Notes: generated from the letters alone by a model not told the origin. DNA of 14,612 bases from Frankiales bacterium (GCA_025464795.1 JAODNB010000196.1:1-14612), one strand, 5' to 3'; positions 1-7,186 are shown, counted from the stretch's first letter. Program-made: numbers and translations.

Positions 1-531
1 GTCCGTCGGCTCATCCCCCGCAGGTACCTGCGCTCGGACGTCTGGTGGAAGCTCGTCGCCTTCGAGCAGAAGCACCGCTTCAAGGCCCGGTACGACAGGC
101 GCCGCGGACTGCCCGACCGCGAGGAGGTCGTGCAGGACGTCGAGGTGCCGCTGGACCGGCTCGTCGAGTTCATGGAGGTCTTCGCACGCGAGGTGCCGAT
201 CGAACCCGTCTGGTTCTGCCCGTTGCAGCAGCGCTCCGCCGAGGACGTCTGGCCCCTCTACGAGCTGCGGCCCGAGGTGCTCTACGTCAACGTCGGCTTC
301 TGGTCCTCCGTCGCCCTCGAGCCAGGCCAGGACCCCAGCAGCCACAACCGGCTGGTGGAACGGCTCGTGGAGGACCTCGGAGGCCGGAAGTCCTTGTACA
401 GCACCAGCTTCTACGACGAGGCGACCTTCTGGCGCTTGTACAACGGGCCGGTGTACGAGGTCCTCAAGAAGACGTACGACCCCGACTCCCGACTGCTGGA
501 CCTGTACGACAAGTGCGTCAAGAACCGCTAG
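1..531 (+). CDS. tmsA: FAD-binding oxidoreductase, C-terminal part (TmsA/BfaA-type fatty-acid methylene reductase); 5' end outside window
   Basis: The frame is open from the first base, so the gene begins upstream and only the last 176 residues are visible. The fragment lacks the FAD-binding domain. It shows the C-terminal substrate domain of DHCR24-like/berberine-bridge-related flavoproteins, including the stretches PVWFCPLQ and YVNVGFW and a typical end with tyrosine- and lysine-rich helices (YEVLKKTYDPDSRLLDLYDK). The stop codon is followed 24 bases later by a CFA-synthase-type methyltransferase. In mycobacteria and other actinomycetes this pairing forms 10-methyl fatty acids: the methyltransferase makes a 10-methylene intermediate from an oleoyl chain, and the flavoprotein reduces it to the 10-methyl chain, probably with NADPH. 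The family call rests on the C-terminal half and is fairly safe. The specific role is inferred mainly from the neighbour. A generic FAD oxidoreductase remains possible. Confidence 0.75.
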   Translation, partial: VRRLIPRRYLRSDVWWKLVAFEQKHRFKARYDRRRGLPDREEVVQDVEVPLDRLVEFMEVFAREVPIEPVWFCPLQQRSAEDVWPLYELRPEVLYVNVGFWSSVALEPGQDPSSHNRLVERLVEDLGGRKSLYSTSFYDEATFWRLYNGPVYEVLKKTYDPDSRLLDLYDKCVKNR

Positions 532-555
532 TCCCTGCTTGCCCCCGGAGGCCCG

Positions 556-1803
556 ATGACTCGTCTTCCTGTCGCGAACGCTCTCGCTTCAGTCCTGCCC
601 GGGACTCCCCGGGTCGAGGCCTACGACGGGTCGGTCGCCGGACCACCCGACGCTGAGGTGACCCTGCAGTTCCTCTCGCCCAAGGCCCTGTCCCACCTGG
701 TGTCCGCGCCCGGCGAGCTGGGAATGGCCCGGGCCTACGTCAGCGGTGAGCTGGATGTCGCGGCCCCCGATCACTACACGCTCCTGCGGGCGCTGACCCG
801 CACCAAGATGGCGGCGATGACCGTTCCCGAGCGGCTCCAGGTGCTGCGGTCGCTCGGCAGGGAGGCCCTGCACTGGGTCGAACCTCCGCCGCAGGAGGTG
901 GGGGCGAAGCGCTACCTGGCCGGGCTGCGGCGTCACACCAGGGGCCGGGACGCGCTGGCGATCTCCCACCACTACGACGTCTCCAACGCCTTCTACGCCT
1001 GGGTCCTGGGCCCCTCGATGGCCTACACCTGCGCGCTGTACCCGACGGCCGAGACGACGCTCCAGGAGGCGCAGTACGCGAAGTTCGACCTCGTCTGCCA
1101 GAAGCTCGGGCTGCAGCCGGGCATGCGGTTGCTCGACGTCGGGTGCGGCTGGGGCGGGATGGCGATGCATGCCGCAGAGCACTACGGCGTCGAGGTCGTC
1201 GCTGCGACGCTGTCCCGTCAGCAGGCCGAGTACGGCCGCAAGGCCGCCGCGGAGCGCGGGCTGTCGGACCGCGTCGACGTCCGCTTCTGCGACTACCGGG
1301 ACGTTCCGGACACCGGCTTCGACGCGGTCAGCTCCATCGGCCTCACTGAGCACATCGGCATCGGGCAGCTCCAGCCGTACGCGAGCTTCCTGGCCGACAA
1401 GCTGGTGCCGCAGGGCAGGTTGCTGAACCACTGCATCACCCGGCCGGACGACCACTCGGCCCCGATCAGCAAGCGGGGGTTCATCCCGCGCTACGTCTTC
1501 CCTGACGGGGAGCTTCCCGGTGTCGGGCGGATCATCGGCGTCCTGCAGCGCGCTGGTCTCGAGGTGCGTCACGAGGAGAACCTCCGCGAGCACTACGCCC
1601 GGACCCTGCAGGGGTGGTGCGACAACCTCGACGCCCACTGGGACGAGGCGGTCCAGGAGGTCGGGCTCGGCACCGCCCGGGTGTGGGCTCTCTACCTCGC
1701 CGGGAGCCGGATCGGGTTCGAGCGCAACGAGATCCAGCTGCACCAGGTGCTCGCCGTGAAGACCGTCGACGGCGAGTCAGGGATGCCCCTGCGCGGGTGG
1801 TGA
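556..1803 (+). CDS. tmsB: CFA-synthase-family SAM methyltransferase, probable fatty-acid 10-methylene synthase (TmsB/BfaB/UfaA1 type)
   Basis: The 415-residue product belongs to the cyclopropane-fatty-acyl-phospholipid synthase family. An N-terminal lipid-binding domain (about 1-130) precedes a class I SAM methyltransferase fold. Visible are HHYDVSNAFY before the core, the SAM-binding glycine loop LDVGCGWGG (193-201), and the residues that hold the active-site bicarbonate in E. coli Cfa: Cys159, Glu265, His292, Ile294 and Tyr347, with matching spacings (Glu to His is 27 residues in both). So the enzyme should be active on unsaturated acyl chains of membrane phospholipids. The start is fixed by GGAGG at 547-551. 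It lies 24 bases after the flavoprotein gene, suggesting one operon. That partnership points to 10-methyl (tuberculostearic-type) products rather than cyclopropanes, but simple cyclopropane synthesis cannot be excluded. Its last 27 bases overlap the convergent channel-like gene. Confidence 0.85.
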   Translation: MTRLPVANALASVLPGTPRVEAYDGSVAGPPDAEVTLQFLSPKALSHLVSAPGELGMARAYVSGELDVAAPDHYTLLRALTRTKMAAMTVPERLQVLRSLGREALHWVEPPPQEVGAKRYLAGLRRHTRGRDALAISHHYDVSNAFYAWVLGPSMAYTCALYPTAETTLQEAQYAKFDLVCQKLGLQPGMRLLDVGCGWGGMAMHAAEHYGVEVVAATLSRQQAEYGRKAAAERGLSDRVDVRFCDYRDVPDTGFDAVSSIGLTEHIGIGQLQPYASFLADKLVPQGRLLNHCITRPDDHSAPISKRGFIPRYVFPDGELPGVGRIIGVLQRAGLEVRHEENLREHYARTLQGWCDNLDAHWDEAVQEVGLGTARVWALYLAGSRIGFERNEIQLHQVLAVKTVDGESGMPLRGW

Positions 1804-2904
1804 GTAAGGCGTCGGCACCCGGTTGGCCGGTCGGACCGGTTCCAGCGCTGCGTCGCCGGTGGAGCGCGGGCCCGTCCAGGGACCCGGGACCGCATCCAGC
1901 CGGTCCATGAGCGCATACGCCACCGCCTCGTAGTTGACGCGCCACCCCCGGAAGTCCGGCCACGCCTGCTCCGGGGTGCGCTCGGTCCGGAACGACGTCG
2001 AACCGATCCGCGCCACGCCCGCCAGGTACTGGTCGTACGTCAAGGCCAGCTCCGTGTCCGGGTCCGGGTCGTGGTCGACCTCGAGGCCGACGGTCTCGGC
2101 GATCGAGCGCAGGGCGAGGAAGCCCATCCGAAGGCAGAGCCGGGCCTGGACCGACGGCGCCCCCCGCGGGGCCAAGGCCATCCAGAGGGCCGCCGAGTCC
2201 AGGACGGCGACCAGGCCCACCAGCCAGGACCCGAGCTGGGTGGGGGAGCGGAACCGCGTCAGCACCGGGTAGTTGGTGTGGCTCTCGGACAGGTCCGCTG
2301 CCCACCGCTCCCACTGCAGGTAGAACTCGTCCATCACGGCGCCGTCCTCTTCCACACCGAAGCCGAAGCGCGTGCGGGCGAGGATCTCCGGACCCCACGC
2401 CGGGGTACCGGCGCGCGACGACAGCAGGGTCACCTCGGTCTCGCGACGGTTGAAGGCGCCGTACAGGGTGGGCAGGTAGCCGATCTGCAGCGCCACCACG
2501 ACGAGCCCGCTCGCTGCGGCCAGGTAGTCGATGACGGTGAGCGGTACGCCGTCCGGGCCCGCGTACCCGAGGGTGAACAGCGAGGAGCCTGCCTGCGCGA
2601 AGGCCTGCTGCAGGGCGAGGTCGTGGAACGGCCAGAGCAGGAAGGCGAAGCCCACGTAGAGCAGGGCCAGCCACGCACCGAGCTGCACGAGGATCGTGGT
2701 CGCTGCCTGAGAGGCCAGCCGCTCGTCGCGGGTGGGGTAGTCGCGGGCCCGCCGAGTCAGCGCCTTGTAGGCCTTGTCCACGGTGCGGTCGACCCCGAGG
2801 GTGATGCGGTCGCGGCGCCGGCGCGGCACCACCAGGGTCCGGATGACCGAGAGCCAGGTGATCAGGACGACGGCGCTGCCGACCACCGCGAGGACGATCT
2901 TCAC
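1777..2904 (-). CDS. Potassium-channel-like membrane protein with large cytoplasmic C-terminal domain
   Basis: The product has 375 residues from a GTG start. Membrane segments are predicted at about 2-26, 71-93 and 122-147. Between the last two lies a pore-loop-like stretch, SSLFTLGYAG (107-116), whose TLGYA (111-115) resembles the TVGYG selectivity filter of K+ channels with the last glycine replaced by alanine. This P-loop arrangement matches the two-TM pore module of the Ion_trans_2 fold. The rest (about 150-375) is soluble, with no domain I recognise. I chose the GTG because it lies 10 bases after the L,D-transpeptidase stop and directly precedes the hydrophobic first segment. An in-frame start further upstream would run through the transpeptidase gene and add a low-complexity Ser/Thr/Arg tail. 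No clear Shine-Dalgarno is visible, so translational coupling is likely. K+ conduction is inference; the protein could be a channel-fold sensor. Confidence 0.7.
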   Translation of the reverse strand: MKIVLAVVGSAVVLITWLSVIRTLVVPRRRRDRITLGVDRTVDKAYKALTRRARDYPTRDERLASQAATTILVQLGAWLALLYVGFAFLLWPFHDLALQQAFAQAGSSLFTLGYAGPDGVPLTVIDYLAAASGLVVVALQIGYLPTLYGAFNRRETEVTLLSSRAGTPAWGPEILARTRFGFGVEEDGAVMDEFYLQWERWAADLSESHTNYPVLTRFRSPTQLGSWLVGLVAVLDSAALWMALAPRGAPSVQARLCLRMGFLALRSIAETVGLEVDHDPDPDTELALTYDQYLAGVARIGSTSFRTERTPEQAWPDFRGWRVNYEAVAYALMDRLDAVPGPWTGPRSTGDAALEPVRPANRVPTPYSPPAQGHP

Positions 2905-2914
2905 GCTGAGGAGG

Positions 2915-4093
2915 CTAGTTGGCCCAGCTCGCGAAGGGGACGTTCCAGTCCGACATCCCGGGGTCCGACAGCTTCGGGCCGACGGAGGCGTGGATGACGT
3001 CGACGACGTCCCCGCGCTTGACGAGGTCGAAGAACCACGCGGCATCGGCGGGGGAGATGTTCACGCAGCCGTGGCTGACGTTGCGGACGCCCTGGTCGCG
3101 GACGCTCCAGTCGGCGGAGTGCACGAACGCGCCGCCGTAGGAGATCCGGACGCTGTTCGGGACCTTCTCGTAGTAGCCGTCGGGGCTCTTGCGCGGGATG
3201 CCGACGGTCGCGGAGTCCATGATCTTCAGCTTGGTCTTCTCGAGGACCAGGTGGGCGCCGCCCTTGGTCGGGTACTTGTCACGGCCGGTGCTCACCTTCA
3301 CGGTCCGCACCAGCTTCCCGTTGACGACGACCTTCATCACGTGGGCCGTCACGTCGACGGTGGCGACAACCCGCGAGCCGATGGAGTACGCCGTGTCGCG
3401 GACGCCCTCGCCCCAGGTGCCGTCGGACAGCCGGAGCCGGGTGAAGTCGGCCGAGGCCCTGATCTTCGTGCCGGACGCCCAGTAGGACGGTCCGCGGTAG
3501 TGCAGCTCCGTCGGTGACATCCAGCGCCACGCGCCGGGAACGGCGGGGCTGGTGCTCACCGTGAGGCGGGCCTCGACCAGAGCTCGGTCGGCAGCGGTGG
3601 AGACCGCTCGGTCCAGGGTCGCGATGACGGTCATGCCCACGCCCACGACCTTGCCGTCGCCGGGGCTCAGGACTGCGTGCAGGGTCCGGGAGGGCGGGGT
3701 GGTGAGCGCCGACAGCGAGACCTGACGGCTCTTGCCGGCCTTGTCCTTGACCGTGGCGGTGAGCGTGTAGGTCGACGCAGGGAGCAGCTGGTGGCTGGAG
3801 GTCCAACCGCCGCCGTCGGTGAGCTCGCCGTCGAGCGCGTGCCCGTCGGGGTCGGTCGCGGTGACGGAGGTCAGGCTGCCGTCGGTGACCGTGAGGATCA
3901 GCGGGTGGTACCAGGGCACCCTGCCGCCGGCCAGCCCGACCGTGCTGACGAGCGGTTCACGCACCGGAAGGCTGTCTGCGGCCCTGAGCGCTCCCGAGCC
4001 GCCGGGGCGGGTGATCGCGTAGCCGACGCTCCCGCCGAGCGCGACGGCGCCGACGAGGAGGGCCACGATCAGCTTCGGGGTGGTGCGGGTCAA
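2915..4093 (-). CDS. Exported L,D-transpeptidase (YkuD domain) with Ig-like domains
   Basis: This 392-residue enzyme should form 3-3 peptidoglycan cross-links outside the membrane, joining meso-diaminopimelate residues with a cysteine nucleophile. A signal anchor (about 8-27) has no lipobox cysteine. Two Ig-like segments (about 45-130 and 135-235) follow, then the YkuD catalytic domain (about 240-378). The catalytic signature SHGCVN is present: Cys343, His341 and a second histidine, His325, 18 residues before the cysteine as in LdtMt2. The C-terminal extension ending WNVPFASWAN is typical of actinobacterial enzymes of this class. The start is TTG, supported by GAGGAG upstream (on the minus strand, about 8 bases away). 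It precedes the channel-like gene by 10 bases in the same direction and diverges from the DUF349 gene. Mycobacterial paralogues differ mainly in domain layout, so no numbered Ldt name is given. Confidence 0.92.
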   Translation of the reverse strand: MTRTTPKLIVALLVGAVALGGSVGYAITRPGGSGALRAADSLPVREPLVSTVGLAGGRVPWYHPLILTVTDGSLTSVTATDPDGHALDGELTDGGGWTSSHQLLPASTYTLTATVKDKAGKSRQVSLSALTTPPSRTLHAVLSPGDGKVVGVGMTVIATLDRAVSTAADRALVEARLTVSTSPAVPGAWRWMSPTELHYRGPSYWASGTKIRASADFTRLRLSDGTWGEGVRDTAYSIGSRVVATVDVTAHVMKVVVNGKLVRTVKVSTGRDKYPTKGGAHLVLEKTKLKIMDSATVGIPRKSPDGYYEKVPNSVRISYGGAFVHSADWSVRDQGVRNVSHGCVNISPADAAWFFDLVKRGDVVDVIHASVGPKLSDPGMSDWNVPFASWAN

Positions 4094-4193
4094 CGGTCTG
4101 CTCTCCTCAGGCGCCGGAGGGGTCAGGGCCCGGTGCAGTGGCCCCAGTCTCCTGTACGACGCGCCAGGGAGGAAGAGGGTTGCGTGTTCATCC

Positions 4194-4211
4194 GGTCACC
4201 TTCTGGTGACC
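4194..4211. promoter_or_regulatory. Perfect dyad GGTCACC-TTCT-GGTGACC in divergent spacer; candidate regulator site
   Basis: Two 7-base inverted arms are separated by four bases in the 190-base spacer between the L,D-transpeptidase (start 4093, minus) and the DUF349 gene (start 4284, plus). The same bases also read as two 11-base tandem units sharing GGT-ACC, the layout used by OmpR-family response regulators such as MtrA, PhoP and GlnR (GTNAC-N6-GTNAC). A further GTTACC/GTCACC pair lies at 4245-4262. No convincing -35/-10 pair was found in the spacer. Function is inferred from symmetry and position only. Confidence 0.4.
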
Positions 4212-4283
4212 CTTGCGCATCACCACGCCAGTGTGCGCGAGACTGTTACCCGATACGTCACCAGGGCTACCAAGAGGATGAGC

Positions 4284-5573
4284 ATGAGCGAGTGGGGTCG
4301 GGTCACCGACGACGGCACGGTCTTCGTCAAGACCGCCGACGGCGAGCGCGCCGTGGGGTCCTGGCACGCCGGGACGCCGGACCAGGGACTGGCGCACTTC
4401 GTCCGCCGGTTCGAGCAGCTCGCCACGGAGGTGACCCTGCTCGAGCAGCGGCTGCGGAGCGGGTCGGGTGACCCACGCCAGGTGGCGACGAGCGCCGAGC
4501 GGCTGAAGGAGAACCTGCCCACGGCGGCGGCCGTCGGTGACCTCGATGCGCTCGGCCGTCGGGTGGACGCCCTGCTGGAGAAGACCGCCAGCGCTGTCGA
4601 GGAGCACAAGGCCCAGCGCGCTGCCGCGAAGGAGGAGAACGTCCTCAAGCTCACCGCTCTCGCGGAGGAGGCCGAGAAGCTCGCCGCCTCGTCGTCGTGG
4701 AAGGACGCGGGTGAGCGCCTGCGCACTCTCGGCCAGGACTGGAAGCGCATCACCGGCGTGGACAAGAAGACCGCCGACGCCCTCTGGGAGCGGGTGGCTG
4801 CGAGTCGCGCCCGCTTCAACGAGCGCCGCACCACGCACTTCGGCGCTCTCGAGCAGCAGCGCACCGTCAGCCAGGAGCGCAAGGAGAAGCTGGTCAAGGA
4901 GGCCGAGAAGCTCTCGGCGTCCACCGACTGGAAGGGCACCGCTGAGCGCTACAAGCAGCTGATGGCCGACTGGAAGGCCGCCGGTCGCGCGCCGCGCGAG
5001 GTGGAGGACACCCTCTGGAACGCCTTCAAGGGCGCTCAGGACGTGTTCTTCCAGGCCCGCAGCGCTTCCTTCGCCGAGAAGGACCAGGAGTTCGCCGGCA
5101 ACCAGAAGGCGAAGGAGGAGATCCTCGCCGAAGCGGAGGCCCTCGAGGTCCCCGGTGGGAAGGCTCGCCTGCGTCAGCTCCAGGAGAAGTGGGACGCCGC
5201 CGGCAAGGTGCCTCGCGAGGTCATGAAGTCCCTCGAGGACCGCTTCGCCAAGGTCGAGGACAAGTTCCGCTCCACCGCCGACGCCTCGCACGTGAAGACG
5301 ACCGACTCGCCCTTCGTGGTGCGGCTCAAGGAGAAGGTCGCCGACCTCGAGAAGAAGCTCGCCGTCGCTCAGGCGGCAGGTCGCCCCACGGGTGACATCG
5401 AGGCGCAGCTCGAGACGCAGCGGCAGTGGCTCTCCCAGGCCGGCGTGTCTCTAGATGTCGCTGCCCCGGCTGCGGCCGAGGCCCCCGCGGCGCCGGCCAA
5501 GAAGCCGACGACCGCGTGGGTCCGCGCCGAGAACCAGGACGAGGTCCCGAGCTACTCGGAGTCGCAGGACTAG
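4284..5573 (+). CDS. DUF349 domain-containing protein (three repeats)
   Basis: The 429-residue product is predicted to be soluble and almost wholly helical. After an N-terminal segment (1-60) and a coiled coil (about 95-135), three DUF349 repeats can be seen at about 116-185, 196-263 and 272-331. Each contains the W-K/D...L...W pattern (for example LGQDWKRITG, LMADWKAAGR, LQEKWDAAGK). A second coiled coil (343-385) leads into an Ala/Pro-rich tail (392-408). The family is widespread in actinobacteria and its function is not established; no catalytic residues are evident. Two in-frame ATGs are close together at 4278 and 4284. The purine-rich AGAGG at 4273-4277 abuts the first and lies six bases before the second, so I take the second. 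Much longer upstream starts would run through the divergent promoter region. Its stop shares bases with the convergent hydrolase gene. Confidence 0.88.
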   Translation: MSEWGRVTDDGTVFVKTADGERAVGSWHAGTPDQGLAHFVRRFEQLATEVTLLEQRLRSGSGDPRQVATSAERLKENLPTAAAVGDLDALGRRVDALLEKTASAVEEHKAQRAAAKEENVLKLTALAEEAEKLAASSSWKDAGERLRTLGQDWKRITGVDKKTADALWERVAASRARFNERRTTHFGALEQQRTVSQERKEKLVKEAEKLSASTDWKGTAERYKQLMADWKAAGRAPREVEDTLWNAFKGAQDVFFQARSASFAEKDQEFAGNQKAKEEILAEAEALEVPGGKARLRQLQEKWDAAGKVPREVMKSLEDRFAKVEDKFRSTADASHVKTTDSPFVVRLKEKVADLEKKLAVAQAAGRPTGDIEAQLETQRQWLSQAGVSLDVAAPAAAEAPAAPAKKPTTAWVRAENQDEVPSYSESQD

Positions 5574-6262
5574 CCGAGCTTGGCGTGCAGGAAGGCGACG
5601 GCTCGCGACCAGGCGAGCGCGGCGTTCTCAGGGGAGTAGGTGCCCACGAGGTTCTCGTCGTTGTGGAACGCGTGCCCGGCGTCGTAGTAGAAGAACTCGA
5701 CCGGAGCGCCTGACTCTGCGGCGATCTGCTTCTCCTGCTCGCGGGCCTGGTCGACGGGGTAGAAGCCGTCCTGCTCGGCGTAGTGCCCCTGCACCGGGGC
5801 CGTCAGGCCCTCGTAGGTGGACGGGACCGCCGGGCCGACCCCGTAGAAGGGCACTGCCGCCCCGATCTTGTCGCCCTGCTGCGCGGCGAGGCTGAGGACG
5901 AAGCCGCCGCCCATGCAGAAGCCGATGGCACCGACCTTGTCCCCGGTGCTCTTGGTCAGCAGGAAGTCCACCGCACCGGCGAGGTCGCGAGCCGCGTCCT
6001 CCACGGGCAGCGACATCATCATCGAGCCGGCCTCGTCGGCGTCGTGGGTGGTGCGGCCGCCGTACAGGTCAGGGGCGAGCGCGACGAAGCCCTCGGCCGC
6101 GAGGCGGTCCGCGACCGAGGCGATGTGGTCGGTGAGGCCCCACCACTCCTGGATCACGATGACGCCGGGGCCGGTGCCGGACTCGGGGGTGGCGAGGTAC
6201 CCGTGCGCGGTGCTGCCATCAGGAGCAGGGCTCGGGAAGCTGGTGTTCTGGCGTGAGGTCAT
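5570..6262 (-). CDS. Dienelactone hydrolase family protein
   Basis: The 230-residue alpha/beta hydrolase of the dienelactone hydrolase (carboxymethylenebutenolidase) family is of standard length for that family. The catalytic triad is visible: Cys116 in GFCMGGG, Asp165 in EQDGFYP and His197 in DAGHAFHND, with spacings (49 and 32) close to the classical Cys123-Asp171-His202. The glutamate of IQEWWG near residue 40 corresponds to the residue that orients the nucleophile. No signal peptide is seen, so it is cytoplasmic. It lies 18 bases after the PIG-L gene on the same strand and probably shares its transcript; an AGGA sequence precedes the ATG. No chlorocatechol pathway genes are nearby, so a role in chloroaromatic breakdown is unsupported. 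The natural substrate, an ester or lactone, is unknown. The stop overlaps the DUF349 stop in one CTAG. Confidence 0.9.
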   Translation of the reverse strand: MTSRQNTSFPSPAPDGSTAHGYLATPESGTGPGVIVIQEWWGLTDHIASVADRLAAEGFVALAPDLYGGRTTHDADEAGSMMMSLPVEDAARDLAGAVDFLLTKSTGDKVGAIGFCMGGGFVLSLAAQQGDKIGAAVPFYGVGPAVPSTYEGLTAPVQGHYAEQDGFYPVDQAREQEKQIAAESGAPVEFFYYDAGHAFHNDENLVGTYSPENAALAWSRAVAFLHAKLG

Positions 6263-6280
6263 GCCTTGTTCCTACCCCAG

Positions 6281-7075
6281 TCAGACCCAGGCGTGCACGT
6301 TGCCGAGCTCCTCCAGGACTGCAGCGGGACCACGTCGCAGGTACCACTCCAGCTCGTACGTCTCCTGGAACTGCGTCTCCAGGGCCTCCGGCCCGATCTG
6401 GCTCTCGTGGGCGAGGAGCGCTGCGCGCTTCACCCCGAGCTCGTACGGAGTGGCGGCGAGCGCCACGGAGATCTCGGCCGTGACCCGTCCGTAGGCGGCG
6501 TTCCCACCCGTTCCGCCCACGAGGTGGTCGCCGGCGAAGTGCAGGTGCTCCCGGTCGACCGTGGCGTCGTAGGAGGTGACCCCGGCGAGTGAGGCCGCGT
6601 GCCGCGCGATGAGGTGGACCGCGACGTGGTCGGGGTGGCCGTAGATGCCGTCGGCGTCGTAGCCCACGACCGCTTCCGCACGCTCCGACTCGATGAGCCT
6701 CGCGACAGTCGAGGCGACGGCAGGCAGGTCCGCGCGCACCAGCGCCTTCGCGTGCTGTCCTGACTCCCAGCCCGGCATGCCGGAGTCACGACGACCGAGG
6801 AGCACGAGGCGCGCGACGCCGAGCAGCTCCGCTGCGTGTTCGAGCTCAGTGACGCGGACGGCCCCGATGTCCTTGCCTCGCAAGGGAACCCGAGGAGTTC
6901 CCATCTCGCCGGCGGTGGCGGTGACCAGCACGACGCGAGCCCCCCGATCGGCGAGGCGGCGGATCGTGGCGCCCGTGAAGATGGCCTCGTCGTCCGGGTG
7001 GGCGTGGACGACGACGATGGTGCGACCCGTCAGGTCGTGGTGCGGAACGGGGACTGCGTCCAAGAGCAGAGACAT
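6281..7075 (-). CDS. PIG-L / LmbE family deacetylase (zinc-dependent N-deacetylase)
   Basis: The 264-residue enzyme shows the two diagnostic motifs of PIG-L/LmbE deacetylases: AHPDDE at 25-30 (zinc ligands His26 and Asp29, catalytic base Asp28) and YGHPDH at 145-150 (His147 near the active site, third zinc ligand His150). Family members remove N-acetyl groups from GlcNAc-containing molecules; MshB and Mca of mycothiol metabolism are actinobacterial examples. The body differs from textbook MshB or Mca, so the substrate is open. The ATG has only a weak Shine-Dalgarno-like GAAAG. Upstream in the same direction is a candidate cysteine-rich leader peptide (7180-7124), which hints at control by cysteine supply and hence a thiol-related role. 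Downstream, the hydrolase gene begins 18 bases after the stop. Family assignment is firm; the mycothiol link is inference. Confidence 0.9.
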   Translation of the reverse strand: MSLLLDAVPVPHHDLTGRTIVVVHAHPDDEAIFTGATIRRLADRGARVVLVTATAGEMGTPRVPLRGKDIGAVRVTELEHAAELLGVARLVLLGRRDSGMPGWESGQHAKALVRADLPAVASTVARLIESERAEAVVGYDADGIYGHPDHVAVHLIARHAASLAGVTSYDATVDREHLHFAGDHLVGGTGGNAAYGRVTAEISVALAATPYELGVKRAALLAHESQIGPEALETQFQETYELEWYLRRGPAAVLEELGNVHAWV

Positions 7076-7123
7076 GCGCGTGCTTTCACGAGGAGGGCTG
7101 TCGGGACCTTGAGGGCTCAGGTT

Positions 7124-7180
7124 CTAGCGACAGCACGGACACGCGGCGGCAGGCACGAGGTGCTCCACGGCGGCGGTCAT
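7124..7180 (-). CDS. Candidate cysteine-rich leader peptide (18 aa) upstream of PIG-L gene
   Basis: A short frame, ATG to TAG, encodes MTAAVEHLVPAAACPCCR: three of the last five residues are cysteine (codons TGT, TGC, TGT), just before Arg-stop. It lies between the TetR stop (7200) and the PIG-L start (7075). A -10-like TAGGGT ends six bases before the ATG, so the transcript probably starts at or next to the A of ATG, making the frame leaderless. Short leaderless frames with clustered terminal cysteines are known in mycobacteria and other actinobacteria as sensors of cysteine supply: ribosomes stall when Cys-tRNA is scarce and the downstream gene is released. The bases coding the first cysteine region can pair with those before the PIG-L ATG. 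Frame, cysteines and -10 are seen; expression and function are inferred. It could be a chance frame. Confidence 0.5.
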   Translation of the reverse strand: MTAAVEHLVPAAACPCCR

Positions 7181-7186
7181 GCGTGC

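Noticed and set aside
589..1743. Long open frame on the minus strand opposite the methyltransferase gene
   Set aside because: Composition is typical of a high-GC shadow frame (Arg/Pro/Gly/Val-rich, no domain), while the plus strand carries a full set of family motifs.
2905..3045. Upstream extension of the channel-like protein by 47 residues
   Set aside because: It would read through the conserved 3' end of the transpeptidase gene in another frame and add a low-complexity Ser/Thr/Arg tail before the hydrophobic start.
4123..4191. 22-residue frame (MNTQPSSSLARR...) on the minus strand upstream of the L,D-transpeptidase
   Set aside because: It has an AAGGTG near the ATG, but no distinctive composition, no promoter and no stall-type codons; a frame this short is easily found by chance.
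4094..4283. Possible cyclic-di-AMP (ydaO-type) riboswitch upstream of the cell-wall enzyme
   Set aside because: Such riboswitches precede wall hydrolase genes in actinobacteria, but none of the conserved ydaO blocks is recognisable in this spacer.
4080..4283. Upstream extension of the DUF349 protein by 68 residues
   Set aside because: It would overlap the divergent transpeptidase start and cover the intergenic dyad, and it lacks family-like sequence; AGAGG fits the ATG at 4284.
5570..6262. Chlorocatechol degradation gene (clcD-type)
   Set aside because: Triad and fold fit, but no ortho-cleavage or aromatic genes are nearby; the family has many other members.
6281..7075. Naming the PIG-L protein mshB or mca
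   Set aside because: The zinc motifs are shared by the whole superfamily, and the rest of the sequence does not clearly match either mycothiol enzyme.
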